Shown: positions 55,828 through 64,000 of the stretch, piece by piece | How positions within the stretch are numbered: position 1 is the first letter of the stretch | Layout: every line of letters begins with the position of its first letter | Source: Pseudomonas donghuensis | Lineage (GTDB): Bacteria; Pseudomonadota; Gammaproteobacteria; Pseudomonadales; Pseudomonadaceae | Reading direction: 5' to 3' | NCBI RefSeq assembly: GCF_000259195.1 | Contig: NZ_JH650772.1 | Coordinates: 15,448 to 79,447 of the forward strand | DNA length: 64,000 nucleotides | Program-made: the position numbers and the translations under genes | Notes under the pieces: model-generated | The model's database searches: none | What the model was told of the DNA's origin: nothing | The model's input: the letters and a program-made list of their open reading frames with translations, nothing else

Positions 55828-57180
55828 TTACAGTCGACCCAAATCGTTGATCAGGGCAAGCAACATCACCCCGACTACCAAACTGATACCGATCTGGATC
55901 CCCCAACCTTGCACCCGATCCGATAACGGACGACCACGCGCCCACTCGATCAGGTAGAACAGCAAATGCCCCCCATCCAGTACAGGAATGGGCAGCAAAT
56001 TAAGAACCCCCAGGCTAATGCTCAGGTAGGCGAGGAAATTCAGGAAATCCCCAACACCGGACTGGGCCGAAGCGCCCGCCACTTTAGCAATGGTTATCGG
56101 TCCGCTCAAGTTTTTTACCGAGAGCTCGCCGAACAGCATTTTCTTCAACGATTCGAGGGTCAGGACGCTCATGTTCCAGGTGCGTGAAAGTCCCTCCCCT
56201 ACAGCCTCGAGCGGCCCGTAGCTGACCTCGCGAAGCATGGCATCCGGCCACTTCACCCCTTTGACCCCGGCGCCCAGATATCCCGTGGCCGTTTTGCCCT
56301 CGCCACGGCTGGCCAGGGTTACCGGCAACTCCAGCGGCGCACCGTCGCGCTCGATGCGCAGGACGATCTTGCTGCCAGCCCGGCCACGTACGGTATCGAC
56401 CACTTGCTGCCAGTTGTTCAGCGCCTGGCCATCGAGCGCCAGCAAACGGTCACCGGTTTTCAGCCCGGCAGCCTTTGCCGGCCCCTTCGGGTCGAGTTCA
56501 GCCAGCACCGGCGGCAATACCGGGCGCCACGGGCGCAAGCCCAGCGAGCGAATCGGGTCCGGATCGTCGGCGCCCTTGAGCCAGTTATTGAGGGTCAGCA
56601 CGTGCGGGCTGTCGACCGACGCGCCCTCCTCGCGCACACTGATGTGCAACTGGCCGCTTTCACCCAGACGGCGGATCAGTTGCAGGTTGACTGCCGCCCA
56701 GCCACTGGTTGGCTTGCCATCAATGGAAACAATTTCCTGGCCAGCCGTGAGCCCGGCCACTTCGGCGATACTCCCCGCTTCGACCGCACCGATGACCGGA
56801 CGCTCCTGCTGGGTGCCGACCATGGCCAGGATCCAGAAGAAGAAAAACGCCAGGAGAAAGTTGGCCACCGGGCCCGCCGCGACAATCGCGATGCGCTGAC
56901 GCACAGACTTGCGGTTGAAGGATTGTTCGAGCTGCTCGGGGGGCACCGCACCTTCGCGCTCGTCGAGCATTTTCACGTAGCCGCCCAGCGGAATCGCCGC
57001 TACCACGAACTCAGTGCCATGCCGGTCATGCCAGCGCAGCAACGGCATGCCAAAACCAACGGAAAATCGCAAAACCTTGACGCCGCAACGCCGGGCCACC
57101 CAGAAGTGACCGAATTCGTGAAAGGTGACCAGCACACCCAATGCCACCAGGGTGCCGATAATCATGTAGAGCGCACTCAT
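55828..57180 (-). CDS. rseP: Site-2 intramembrane zinc protease RseP (MucP)
   Basis: 450 aa (MSALYMIIGTLVALGVLVTFHEFGHFWVARRCGVKVLRFSVGFGMPLLRW). Cleaves the anti-sigma factor (MucA/RseA) in the membrane to release the envelope-stress sigma factor. The HEFGH zinc motif is at about residues 22-26 in the first membrane helix, with the third metal ligand in PVLDGGHLL (about 397-405). Two PDZ domains lie between (about 120-310). Between dxr and bamA as usual. Confidence 0.96.
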   Translation of the reverse strand: MSALYMIIGTLVALGVLVTFHEFGHFWVARRCGVKVLRFSVGFGMPLLRWHDRHGTEFVVAAIPLGGYVKMLDEREGAVPPEQLEQSFNRKSVRQRIAIVAAGPVANFLLAFFFFWILAMVGTQQERPVIGAVEAGSIAEVAGLTAGQEIVSIDGKPTSGWAAVNLQLIRRLGESGQLHISVREEGASVDSPHVLTLNNWLKGADDPDPIRSLGLRPWRPVLPPVLAELDPKGPAKAAGLKTGDRLLALDGQALNNWQQVVDTVRGRAGSKIVLRIERDGAPLELPVTLASRGEGKTATGYLGAGVKGVKWPDAMLREVSYGPLEAVGEGLSRTWNMSVLTLESLKKMLFGELSVKNLSGPITIAKVAGASAQSGVGDFLNFLAYLSISLGVLNLLPIPVLDGGHLLFYLIEWARGRPLSDRVQGWGIQIGISLVVGVMLLALINDLGRL

Positions 57181-57237
57181 GTCTTTCTCCGAATGACGTT
57201 CAGCGGCACCGGGCCTGACGCACTGCTGCGCCAGACC

Positions 57238-58428
57238 TCAGCGGCCGTGATGAGCCAACCATTGTCCGGCCAGCTGCCGCGCACGCTGGTCGGCGGCAAA
57301 CACCGCATCGAGCGACTCGACTGCAACCACCGGCTCTTGATCGAGCACTTGTTCGATCATACTCGCGATCTCGGGGAAGCGGATGCGCCGCTGGAGAAAT
57401 GCTTCCACCGCCACTTCGTTGGCCGCATTAAGTACCGCCGGCGCGCTATTACCCGCCTCGGCCGCCTCGCGGGCCAGGCGCAGGCAAGGGAAGCGCTGTT
57501 CGTCCGGCGCCTTGAAGTCCAGGCGGGCAACCGCGAACAGGTCCAGTGGCGCCACCCCCGAATCGATACGCTCCGGCCAGGCCAGGGCATTGGCGATCGG
57601 CGTGCGCATGTCCGGATTGCCCAACTGGGCCAATACCGAACCGTCGACATAATCGACCAGCGAGTGGATCACACTTTGCGGGTGCACCACCACCTCGACC
57701 TGGCTGGGCCGTGCATCGAACAGCCAGCACGCCTCGATAAGCTCCAGGCCCTTGTTCATCATGCTTGCCGAATCGACCGAGATCTTGCGGCCCATGGACC
57801 AGTTCGGGTGGGCGCAAGCCTGTTCAGGGCTGACATCCATGAGCTCGGCCATCGGCGTTTCGCGAAACGGCCCGCCAGAGGCGGTCAACAGGATACGGCG
57901 CACGCCAACCTGGGCCAGGCCGCGGGAATAATCACCCGGCAGGCACTGGAAGATCGCATTGTGCTCGCTGTCGATCGGCAGCAGCACCGCGCCACTGCGC
58001 CGCACCGCCTGCATGAACAAGGCGCCGGACATCACCAGCGCCTCCTTGTTTGCCAGCAGCACCTTCTTGCCTGCTTCGACTGCTGCCAGGGTCGGACGCA
58101 GGCCGGCAGCGCCGACGATCGCAGCCATCACGGCATCGACCTCGGCAGCTGACGCGACCTGGCACAAGCCCTCTTCACCGACCAGCACCTGGGTGGCCAA
58201 ACCCGCTACTGCCAGGCCTTCACGCAGCTGCTGTGCAGCCTCGGCCGAAGGCACCACGGCAAACGCCGGGGCATGGCGCACGCACAAGGCCAATAGCTCT
58301 TGCAGGCGCGAGTAGCCGCTCAGGGCGAACACCTGGTAACGATCCGGATGACGAGCGATCACATCCAGGGTACTGAGGCCGATCGAGCCGGTCGCGCCCA
58401 GCACGGTAATACGCTGTACGCCGCTCAC
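57238..58428 (-). CDS. dxr: 1-deoxy-D-xylulose 5-phosphate reductoisomerase
   Basis: 396 aa from GTG 58428, which overlaps the cdsA stop as GTGA ([28 protein letters not shown]). Second step of the non-mevalonate isoprenoid pathway, NADPH-dependent. GATGSIG nucleotide motif at residues 10-16; metal/substrate blocks [15 protein letters not shown] and [34 protein letters not shown] near residue 215. A TTG 12 bp further upstream is less likely. Confidence 0.96.
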   Translation of the reverse strand: MSGVQRITVLGATGSIGLSTLDVIARHPDRYQVFALSGYSRLQELLALCVRHAPAFAVVPSAEAAQQLREGLAVAGLATQVLVGEEGLCQVASAAEVDAVMAAIVGAAGLRPTLAAVEAGKKVLLANKEALVMSGALFMQAVRRSGAVLLPIDSEHNAIFQCLPGDYSRGLAQVGVRRILLTASGGPFRETPMAELMDVSPEQACAHPNWSMGRKISVDSASMMNKGLELIEACWLFDARPSQVEVVVHPQSVIHSLVDYVDGSVLAQLGNPDMRTPIANALAWPERIDSGVAPLDLFAVARLDFKAPDEQRFPCLRLAREAAEAGNSAPAVLNAANEVAVEAFLQRRIRFPEIASMIEQVLDQEPVVAVESLDAVFAADQRARQLAGQWLAHHGR

Positions 58429-59240
58429 ATTACGCCCCAATTGGCTGCCCAGAGCAGCACGGCAAACACCGGAATGGCTGCGGTGAGGCTGTCGATACGG
58501 TCCAGCACGCCGCCATGACCCGGCAACAGGTTGCTGCTGTCCTTGATCCCCGAGCGGCGCTTGAACATGCTTTCGGTCAGATCGCCAACTACCGAGACGA
58601 AAACCACGGCTGCAGCGCCGAACAGGCCGAGCACCAGCTCACCCGCGCTCCAGTCACGAGAGATAGCCACTACTGCGGTAATCGCCAGGCTCAGGGCCAG
58701 ACCACCGTAGACGCCTTCCCAGCTCTTGCCCGGGCTCACCTGCGGGGCCAACTTGCGCTTGCCGAAGGCGCGGCCGGAGAAGTACGCACCGATGTCCGCT
58801 CCCCAGACCAGCACCATGACCGCCATGATCAGCCAGTTGCCCAGCGGCCACTGTTTGAGCAGCACCAGGCCTTGCCACGCCGGCAACAGGATCAGCAGAC
58901 CGATCAGCAGGCGGCAGGCAGCACTGGCCCACAGCTCGCTGCTGCGCGGATACGTCAGCACCAGCCAGGTTGCCAGCGCCCACCACAACACCGAAGCCCC
59001 CAGCACCCAGGGTGCCAGGTCCGGCATCAGGTAGAGCAGCATCAGCAGGCCGGCGACCACGGCAGCGTAAGCCACACGCAGGGCTTGCCCGACCAGGCCG
59101 GCCAGACGCGCCCATTCCCAGGCCCCCAGGGTCACCACTACGCCGATGAACAGGGCGAAGTCGCCGCCGTTCAACAGGAAGAAGCCACACAGGGCGATCG
59201 GCAGCAGGATCAGCGCCGTAATGATGCGTTGTTTAAGCAT
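58425..59240 (-). CDS. cdsA: Phosphatidate cytidylyltransferase
   Basis: 271 aa from ATG 59240, overlapping the uppS stop as TAATG. Makes CDP-diacylglycerol from phosphatidate and CTP in the inner membrane. About eight hydrophobic segments are visible; the C-terminal signature covers [34 protein letters not shown] (about 225-258), with the catalytic Asp pair in GGVLDRID. The upstream part of the longer open frame is antisense-like and not coding. Confidence 0.96.
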   Translation of the reverse strand: MLKQRIITALILLPIALCGFFLLNGGDFALFIGVVVTLGAWEWARLAGLVGQALRVAYAAVVAGLLMLLYLMPDLAPWVLGASVLWWALATWLVLTYPRSSELWASAACRLLIGLLILLPAWQGLVLLKQWPLGNWLIMAVMVLVWGADIGAYFSGRAFGKRKLAPQVSPGKSWEGVYGGLALSLAITAVVAISRDWSAGELVLGLFGAAAVVFVSVVGDLTESMFKRRSGIKDSSNLLPGHGGVLDRIDSLTAAIPVFAVLLWAANWGVM

Positions 59241-59995
59241 TAAGCACGGGCTCCAGCTTCGACCTGCTCGCTGGTTTTCCCGAAGCGGCGCTGGCGCGAA
59301 GCGAAATCGGCCAGCGCGGTACGCATGGCCTCGTGTTTGAAGTCCGGCCAGAACAGGTCGGAAAAGTACAACTCGGCGTAGGCCAGCTGCCACAGCAAGA
59401 AATTGCTGATGCGGTGCTCGCCACCGGTACGGATGCACAGGTCGGGCAGCGGCAGGTCGCCTGTGGCCAGGCAGGTCTGCAGCAGCTCGGGGGTGATGTC
59501 GTCCGGACGCAGGTGGCCAGCCTGGACTTCCCGCGCCAGGCGCTGGGCGGCCTGGGCGATATCCCACTGACCACCGTAGTTGGCGGCGATCTGCAGGATG
59601 AAACGATTGGCGCCGGCGGTCGCCGCTTCGGCCTCACGCATGGCAGCCTGCAGCTCGGGATGAAAGCGCGAGCGGTCACCGATGATACGCAGGCTGATGT
59701 TGTTGTCGTTGAGGCGCTTGGCTTCCCGGCGCAGGGCCGAGAAGAACAGCTCCATCAACGCCCCGACCTCTTCGGCCGGGCGCTGCCAGTTTTCACTGGA
59801 AAAGGCGAACAGGGTCAGCACCTCGACCTTGGCCTCGGCGCACACCTCGATGACCGCGCGCACTGCGTCCACGCCGGCCTTGTGCCCGGCAACACCGGGC
59901 AACAGGCGCTTCTTCGCCCAGCGATTATTCCCATCCATGATGATCGCGACATGGCGCGGCACCGATGGGGACACACCTTGCTTGGTCTTTTCCAT
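59240..59995 (-). CDS. uppS: Undecaprenyl-diphosphate synthase
   Basis: 251 aa (MEKTKQGVSPSVPRHVAIIMDGNNRWAKKRLLPGVAGHKAGVDAVRAVIE). Cis-prenyltransferase making C55-PP, the lipid carrier for peptidoglycan and O-antigen. MDGNNRWAK (about residues 20-28) has the catalytic Asp and phosphate site; FAFSSENWQRP and LPLPDLCIRTGGEHRISNFLLWQLAYAELYF are conserved. Between frr and cdsA. Confidence 0.97.
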   Translation of the reverse strand: MEKTKQGVSPSVPRHVAIIMDGNNRWAKKRLLPGVAGHKAGVDAVRAVIEVCAEAKVEVLTLFAFSSENWQRPAEEVGALMELFFSALRREAKRLNDNNISLRIIGDRSRFHPELQAAMREAEAATAGANRFILQIAANYGGQWDIAQAAQRLAREVQAGHLRPDDITPELLQTCLATGDLPLPDLCIRTGGEHRISNFLLWQLAYAELYFSDLFWPDFKHEAMRTALADFASRQRRFGKTSEQVEAGARA

Positions 59996-60013
59996 TGAAA
60001 AAAGTCCCGACCC

Positions 60014-60571
60014 TTAAACGGCCATCAGGTCCTTTTCTTTTGCCTTCACAGCGACTTCGATGTCAGCTACGGCCTTGTCGGTCAGCTTCTGCACATCGTC
60101 AGCTGCACCACGCTCTTCGTCTTCGCTGATTTCTTTCTCTTTGACCAGATCTTTGAGCTGGCTCAGCGCATCACGACGAATGTTACGCACGGCAATACGG
60201 GCATCTTCAGCCGCATCACGCGCCTGCTTGGTGAAGCCCTTGCGGGTTTCTTCAGTCAGGGCCGGCATCGAGATCAGCAGCAGTTCACCCAGGTTGGTCG
60301 GGTTGAAGCCCAGGCCCGAGTTGAGAATGGCTTTTTCCACCGCGGCCAGCATGTTGCGCTCAAACGCCACGACCTGAAGGGTACGGGCATCTTTAACAGT
60401 CACGTTGGCAACCTGGTTGATCGGGGTGTCAGCGCCATAGTAAGGCACCTGGACACCGGCCAGGATCTGCGGGTTGGCCGCACCGGTACGAATCCGGCTG
60501 AACGCGTGCTGCAGCGATTCCAGGGACTTGACCATGCGTTCCTGGGCGTCTTTCTTGATTTCGTTGATCAT
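60014..60571 (-). CDS. frr: Ribosome recycling factor
   Basis: 185 aa ([50 protein letters not shown]). Splits post-termination ribosomes with EF-G. The L-shaped helical bundle and beta domain (about 31-105) are as in E. coli RRF, also 185 aa. ATG overlaps the pyrH stop by ATGA (60568-60571), so translation is coupled. Confidence 0.97.
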   Translation of the reverse strand: MINEIKKDAQERMVKSLESLQHAFSRIRTGAANPQILAGVQVPYYGADTPINQVANVTVKDARTLQVVAFERNMLAAVEKAILNSGLGFNPTNLGELLLISMPALTEETRKGFTKQARDAAEDARIAVRNIRRDALSQLKDLVKEKEISEDEERGAADDVQKLTDKAVADIEVAVKAKEKDLMAV

Positions 60572-61311
60572 TTTTGAACTTCCTCGATCAGAGTTCCTTC
60601 AGCGCCGCCATGCACGATGTTCAGCAGGGCGCCGGGCTTGTTCATATTGAAGACGCGCAGCGGCATCTTGTGATCGCGGCACAGGCAGATTGCCGTCAGA
60701 TCCATCACGCCCAGCTTGCGATCCAGTACTTCATCGTAGGTCAGATGATCGAACTTCTCGGCATGCGGGTCTTTGAATGGGTCTGCAGTGTATACACCAT
60801 CGACCTTGGTTGCCTTCAATACCACGTCGGCATCGATTTCGATGGCGCGCAGGCAAGCCGCGGAGTCGGTGGTGAAGAACGGGTTGCCGGTACCGGCAGC
60901 GAAGATTACGACTTCTTTGGAGTTCAGGTGGCGCATGGCTTTGCGACGATCATAGTGATCGGTAACGCCAACCATGGAGATGGCCGACATGACGATCGCG
61001 GTAATGTTGGCGCGCTCAAGCGCGTCGCGCATGGCCAGGCCATTCATTACGGTCGCCAGCATGCCCATGTGGTCGCCAGTGACGCGGTCCATGCCGGCTG
61101 CACTGAGCGCCGCGCCACGGAACAGGTTGCCACCGCCGATTACCAAACCGACCTGAACACCAATGCCGACCAGTTGGCCGACTTCCAATGCCATGCGATC
61201 CAGGACCTTGGGGTCGATCCCGAACTCTTCCGAGCCCATCAGGGCCTCGCCGCTAAGCTTGAGTAGAATGCGTTTATAGCGAGCTTGATAACCACTGCCC
61301 TGCTGAGCCAT
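60568..61311 (-). CDS. pyrH: UMP kinase
   Basis: 247 aa ([34 protein letters not shown]). Phosphorylates UMP to UDP; hexameric amino-acid-kinase fold with [36 protein letters not shown] and [22 protein letters not shown], the UMP and ATP sites. GGAGAGATTC precedes the ATG. It lies 182 bp after tsf; that gap has a terminator-like hairpin and likely a pyrH promoter. Confidence 0.97.
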   Translation of the reverse strand: MAQQGSGYQARYKRILLKLSGEALMGSEEFGIDPKVLDRMALEVGQLVGIGVQVGLVIGGGNLFRGAALSAAGMDRVTGDHMGMLATVMNGLAMRDALERANITAIVMSAISMVGVTDHYDRRKAMRHLNSKEVVIFAAGTGNPFFTTDSAACLRAIEIDADVVLKATKVDGVYTADPFKDPHAEKFDHLTYDEVLDRKLGVMDLTAICLCRDHKMPLRVFNMNKPGALLNIVHGGAEGTLIEEVQK

Positions 61312-61404
61312 TGCGAATCTCTCCTGCGGCGTTTGTAAAAAAATCTGGCGGGCTGTTTTCAGCCTGCGCGTAACTCTAGCGTGGCGCAGCTACTGCGCCA
61401 ACGA

Positions 61405-61425
61405 AAGGCGGCTTTGTAAGCCGCT
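61405..61425. other. Small hairpin between tsf and pyrH
   Basis: GCGGCTT-TGT-AAGCCGC hairpin in the leader region upstream of pyrH, on either strand, without a T-run. No function assigned. Confidence 0.35.
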
Positions 61426-61436
61426 CCCGCTTTGAC

Positions 61437-61469
61437 AAAGAGGCTGCGCGCGTGAGCGGGCAGCCTCTT
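61437..61469 (-). terminator. Probable terminator after tsf
   Basis: 10-bp perfect stem AAGAGGCTGC / GCAGCCTCTT (61438-61447 and 61460-61469) with a 12-nt loop, just after the tsf stop; on the minus strand only a short TTT follows, so termination may be partial. Confidence 0.6.
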
Positions 61470-61493
61470 CGGGGCGACAGAGGTGAATCTGTC

Positions 61494-62357
61494 TTATTGC
61501 TTGGCAGCAGCCAGCTGAGCAGCAACTTCTTCAGCGAAGTTGTCGACTGGCTTCTCGATGCCTTCGCCTACTTTGAAGTAGGTGAAGGAAACGATTTCAG
61601 CACCGGCTTTCTTGGCCAGCTCACCGACCTTGATTTCCGGGTTCATGACGAACGCTTGCTCGACCAGGCTGGCTTCGGCCAGGAACTTCGAGATACGGCC
61701 TTTGACCATGTTCTCGACGATGTTCTCAGGCTTGCCCTTGATCTTCTCTTCGTTCAGGGTCAGGAAGACGTTCTTCTCGCGCTCGATTGCTTCAGCCGAA
61801 ACTTCCGACGGCAGCAGGAACTCTGGGTTGCTTGCCGCCACGTGCATGGCGATTTCTTTGGCCAGCTGGACGTCGCCGCCCTTCAGGACAACAGCAACAC
61901 CGATCTTGTTGCCGTGCAGGTAGGTGCCGACAACGTCACCTTCAACGCGCACCAGGCGACGGATGTTGACGTTCTCACCAACCTTGGCAACCAGCGCTTC
62001 ACGAGCCGATTCGCGGGAAGCGATCAGCGGAGCGGCGTCGGTCAGTTTCTCGGCGAAAGCTTGGTCAACGCTTTCAGCGACGAAGGTTTTGAAGTCGTCT
62101 TGCAGAGCCAGGAAGTCGGTCTGCGAGTTGACTTCCAGCAGGACGGCGGATTTGTCGTCGGCCTTGATGGCGATTGCGCCTTCAGCGGCAACGTTGCCAG
62201 CCTTTTTAGCGGCCTTGATGGCGCCCGAAGCGCGCATGTCGTCAATGGCTTTCTCGATGTCGCCGCCGGCCTTTTCCAGGGCCTTTTTGCAATCCATCAT
62301 GCCTTCGCCGGTACGCTCACGCAGTTCTTTGACCAGCGCTGCAGTAATTGCTGCCAT
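61494..62357 (-). CDS. tsf: Elongation factor Ts
   Basis: 287 aa (MAAITAALVKELRERTGEGMMDCKKALEKAGGDIEKAIDDMRASG). Nucleotide exchange factor for EF-Tu. The N-terminal UBA-like domain with TGEGMMDCKKAL (about 16-27) and the core with LLEVNSQTDFLALQDDFKTFV (about 75-95), holding the TDF motif that inserts into EF-Tu, are clear. Cotranscribed with rpsB through the hairpin at 62495-62518. Confidence 0.97.
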   Translation of the reverse strand: MAAITAALVKELRERTGEGMMDCKKALEKAGGDIEKAIDDMRASGAIKAAKKAGNVAAEGAIAIKADDKSAVLLEVNSQTDFLALQDDFKTFVAESVDQAFAEKLTDAAPLIASRESAREALVAKVGENVNIRRLVRVEGDVVGTYLHGNKIGVAVVLKGGDVQLAKEIAMHVAASNPEFLLPSEVSAEAIEREKNVFLTLNEEKIKGKPENIVENMVKGRISKFLAEASLVEQAFVMNPEIKVGELAKKAGAEIVSFTYFKVGEGIEKPVDNFAEEVAAQLAAAKQ

Positions 62358-62494
62358 TTCAAATTCCTCTTGGATAGGTTTTCAACCATTCCACCCGATA
62401 CTTGACGGGCGTTCAATTCTGTAAATCCACTCACCAGCACTCATGCAGTAACAAGGTTGCAACGGCGATGCTGACAAGAGGATTTCAAGGTGGC

Positions 62495-62518
62495 AAAAAG
62501 GGGGCAAAGCCCCCTTTT
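62495..62518 (-). terminator. Attenuator-like terminator between rpsB and tsf
   Basis: Perfect 10-bp stem AAAAGGGGGC / GCCCCCTTTT (62496-62505 and 62509-62518), 3-nt loop, with five Ts on the minus strand. It lies about 30 bp after the rpsB stop and 140 bp before tsf; known rpsB-tsf operons use a partial terminator here to make more S2 than EF-Ts. Confidence 0.8.
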
Positions 62519-62546
62519 CGCGTGCCGAGTAGACGCCAGGCGTCAA

Positions 62547-63281
62547 TTACTCAGCAGCTGGTGCTGCTTCTTCGGCGTACACTTCGGTACCGCCAGCAAC
62601 GTTGTTGCGGCCACGGATCACGGCGTCAGCCATCGAACCCATGTACAGCTGGATAGCGCGGATGGCGTCATCGTTACCTGGGATGATGTAGTCAACGCCT
62701 TCTGGGCTGGAGTTGGTATCGACAACGCCGATGACCGGGATGCCCAGCTTGTTGGCTTCGGTGATAGCGATGCGCTCGTGGTCAACGTCGATCACGAACA
62801 GGGCATCAGGCAGGCCGCCCATGTCCTTGATACCACCCAGGCTGCGATCCAGTTTTTCCAGATCACGGGAGCGCATCAGGGCTTCTTTCTTGGTCAGCTT
62901 GGCGAAAGTGCCGTCTTCGGCCTGGGTTTCCAGGTCGCGCAGACGCTTGATCGAAGCGCGGATGGTCTTGTAGTTGGTCAGCATGCCGCCCAACCAGCGG
63001 TGATCGACGTACGGCGAACCGCAACGTGCTGCTTCTTCAGCAACGATCTTGCCAGCGGAACGCTTGGTGCCGACGAACAGAATCTTGTTTTTGCCCTGGG
63101 CCAGACGCTCTACGAAGGTCAGTGCCTCGTTGAACATTGGCAGGGTTTTTTCAAGGTTGATGATGTGAATCTTGTTGCGCGCACCGAAAATGTACTTACC
63201 CATTTTCGGGTTCCAGTAACGGGTTTGGTGACCGAAGTGCACACCGGCCTTCAGCATATCGCGCATGTTGACTTGGGACAT
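62547..63281 (-). CDS. rpsB: 30S ribosomal protein S2
   Basis: 244 aa from ATG 63281 ([46 protein letters not shown]), with AAGGAACTATC upstream. Late-assembling 30S protein needed for S1 binding. [23 protein letters not shown] and [31 protein letters not shown] are family blocks. The 5' leader is about 130 nt with several hairpins, fitting S2 autoregulation known in gammaproteobacteria. Confidence 0.97.
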   Translation of the reverse strand: MSQVNMRDMLKAGVHFGHQTRYWNPKMGKYIFGARNKIHIINLEKTLPMFNEALTFVERLAQGKNKILFVGTKRSAGKIVAEEAARCGSPYVDHRWLGGMLTNYKTIRASIKRLRDLETQAEDGTFAKLTKKEALMRSRDLEKLDRSLGGIKDMGGLPDALFVIDVDHERIAITEANKLGIPVIGVVDTNSSPEGVDYIIPGNDDAIRAIQLYMGSMADAVIRGRNNVAGGTEVYAEEAAPAAE

Positions 63282-63625
63282 GATAGTTCCTTGATAAGTC
63301 GGGTTGGGCCTCCACGTATCCCAATGACCAACCCGCGATCCGTGGATCGAAGGCACCCAGGTCATCGTGTCGACACGTGTGTGGGTTTAGTGCTTCCGGA
63401 GCTATCCCCGGAAAGCGGCGCATTTTATACCACACAAGCCCGCCAAGCGAAACCAGAATTACCATTGAACGTCACAGGCTTTTGCACACATCGCCCATTA
63501 GCGCCAGAATGGCCCTTATATAAAGGCTGTATCAGCGCCATGGCCGCCTGAATCGGGCCTGGCTCTGTTAGAATCCGGCCTTTCCCCAGATTATTTGCGC
63601 CTTGCTGCGCCGTAGAGAGCCTGTA
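63282..63625. promoter_or_regulatory. rpsB/map divergent region with structured rpsB leader
   Basis: A minus-strand -10 TATAAA/T element at 63422-63429 predicts an rpsB start near 63415 and a leader of about 130 nt. In it TTCCGG-ggatagct-CCGGAA and CGATCC-AC-GGATCG hairpins and a GTGTCGACAC palindrome are visible. S2-dependent leader control is known for gammaproteobacterial rpsB; the match here was not aligned. The right part is the map promoter region; TTAGAATCC near 63569 is a -10-like element. Confidence 0.55.
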
Positions 63626-64000
63626 ATGACCGTTACCATCAAAACCGCCGAAGACATCGAAAAGATGCGCATCGCCGGCCGCCTGGCCGCCGAAGTCCTG
63701 GAGATGATCGAAGAGCACGTCAAGCCCGGTGTCACCACCGAGGAGCTCGACCGCCTGTGCCACGACTACATCGTCAACGTCCAGCAAGCGATTCCGGCGC
63801 CGCTCAACTACAAGGGCTTCCCCAAGTCGATCTGCACCTCGGTCAACCACGTGGTCTGCCATGGCATCCCGGGCGACAAGCCGCTCAAGGACGGTGACAC
63901 CCTGAACATCGACGTCACCGTGATCAAGGATGGCTACCACGGCGACACCAGCCGCATGTTCCACGTCGGCACCGTACCGGTATGGGCCGAGCGCCTGTCC
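63626..64000 (+). CDS. map: Methionine aminopeptidase type I, N-terminal part
   Basis: First 125 codons; cut by the window end. MTVTIKTAEDIEKMRIAGRLAAEVLEMIEEHVKPGVTTEELDRLCHDYI opens the type I enzyme, which removes the initiator Met from nascent proteins. CTSVNHVVCHGIPGDKPLKDGDTLNIDVTVIKDGYHGDTSRMF contains the substrate-binding His and the first metal-binding Asp residues. Divergent from rpsB, the standard arrangement. Confidence 0.96.
   Translation, partial: MTVTIKTAEDIEKMRIAGRLAAEVLEMIEEHVKPGVTTEELDRLCHDYIVNVQQAIPAPLNYKGFPKSICTSVNHVVCHGIPGDKPLKDGDTLNIDVTVIKDGYHGDTSRMFHVGTVPVWAERLS

Overview
This is a chromosomal window from a fluorescent Pseudomonas, most likely the P. putida group or a close relative. 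The evidence is the genus-typical gene order (rpsB-tsf-pyrH-frr-uppS-cdsA-dxr-rseP-bamA-skp-lpxD-fabZ-lpxA-lpxB-rnhB-dnaE-accA-tilS-pyrG-kdsA-eno-ftsB-ispD, then adhC-fghA, ispF-truD-surE-pcm-nlpD-rpoS, rsmZ, fdxA, mutS, and later pncC-recA-recX), the fpr/finR pair, erdR, and Pseudomonas-style REP sequences. Almost all of it is GC-rich, conserved core genome.

Layout. 1-2212: end of a GNAT acetyltransferase, an RsuA-like pseudouridine synthase lacking the usual catalytic Asp, a DUF1456 protein and TrmO. 2252-8692: REP doublet, fpr/finR (redox response), dgkA, erdR, a DTW-domain protein, a small exported protein, a small RHH-like protein and a LOG-family protein. 8695-10823: recX, recA, pncC. 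10883-25302: a complete R-type tailocin (P2-tail-derived bacteriocin) between pncC and mutS: LexA-like repressor, leader, holin, spike and baseplate genes, fibre and chaperone, sheath, tube, E/E', tape measure, U, X, D, endolysin and a nested spanin pair. No capsid, terminase, portal, integrase or replication gene is present. 25463-31915: mutS, fdxA, the Gac/Rsm small RNA rsmZ, rpoS, nlpD, pcm. 31915-37230: surE, truD, ispF, the formaldehyde-detoxification pair fghA/adhC and their divergent LysR regulator. 37291-63281: a long minus-strand housekeeping run for isoprenoid, KDO/lipid A, outer-membrane assembly, replication, fatty acid, CTP and translation functions. 63626-64000: start of map, divergent from rpsB.

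The most interesting part is control of the tailocin operon. A near-consensus promoter (TTGACT-17-TAATCT) lies inside a 10-bp perfect inverted repeat that resembles other ATGCAT repeats at the repressor gene, so RecA-stimulated repressor cleavage should switch the operon on. The roughly 310-nt leader then holds a terminator-like hairpin and a basic 93-codon ORF whose stop overlaps the holin start (GTGA). Further intrinsic-terminator hairpins sit between V|W, chaperone|sheath and X|D, and one lies inside the endolysin 5' coding region. At V|W and X|D there is no room for a new promoter. The operon therefore looks built for programmed readthrough or antitermination; this is inference and testable.

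Other regulatory signals seen: a GacA box upstream of rsmZ, a LexA-like box at recA, a palindromic operator between adhC and its LysR regulator, a nested-stem leader on fdxA, a terminator abutting the ispF start codon, and a hairpin between rpsB and tsf.
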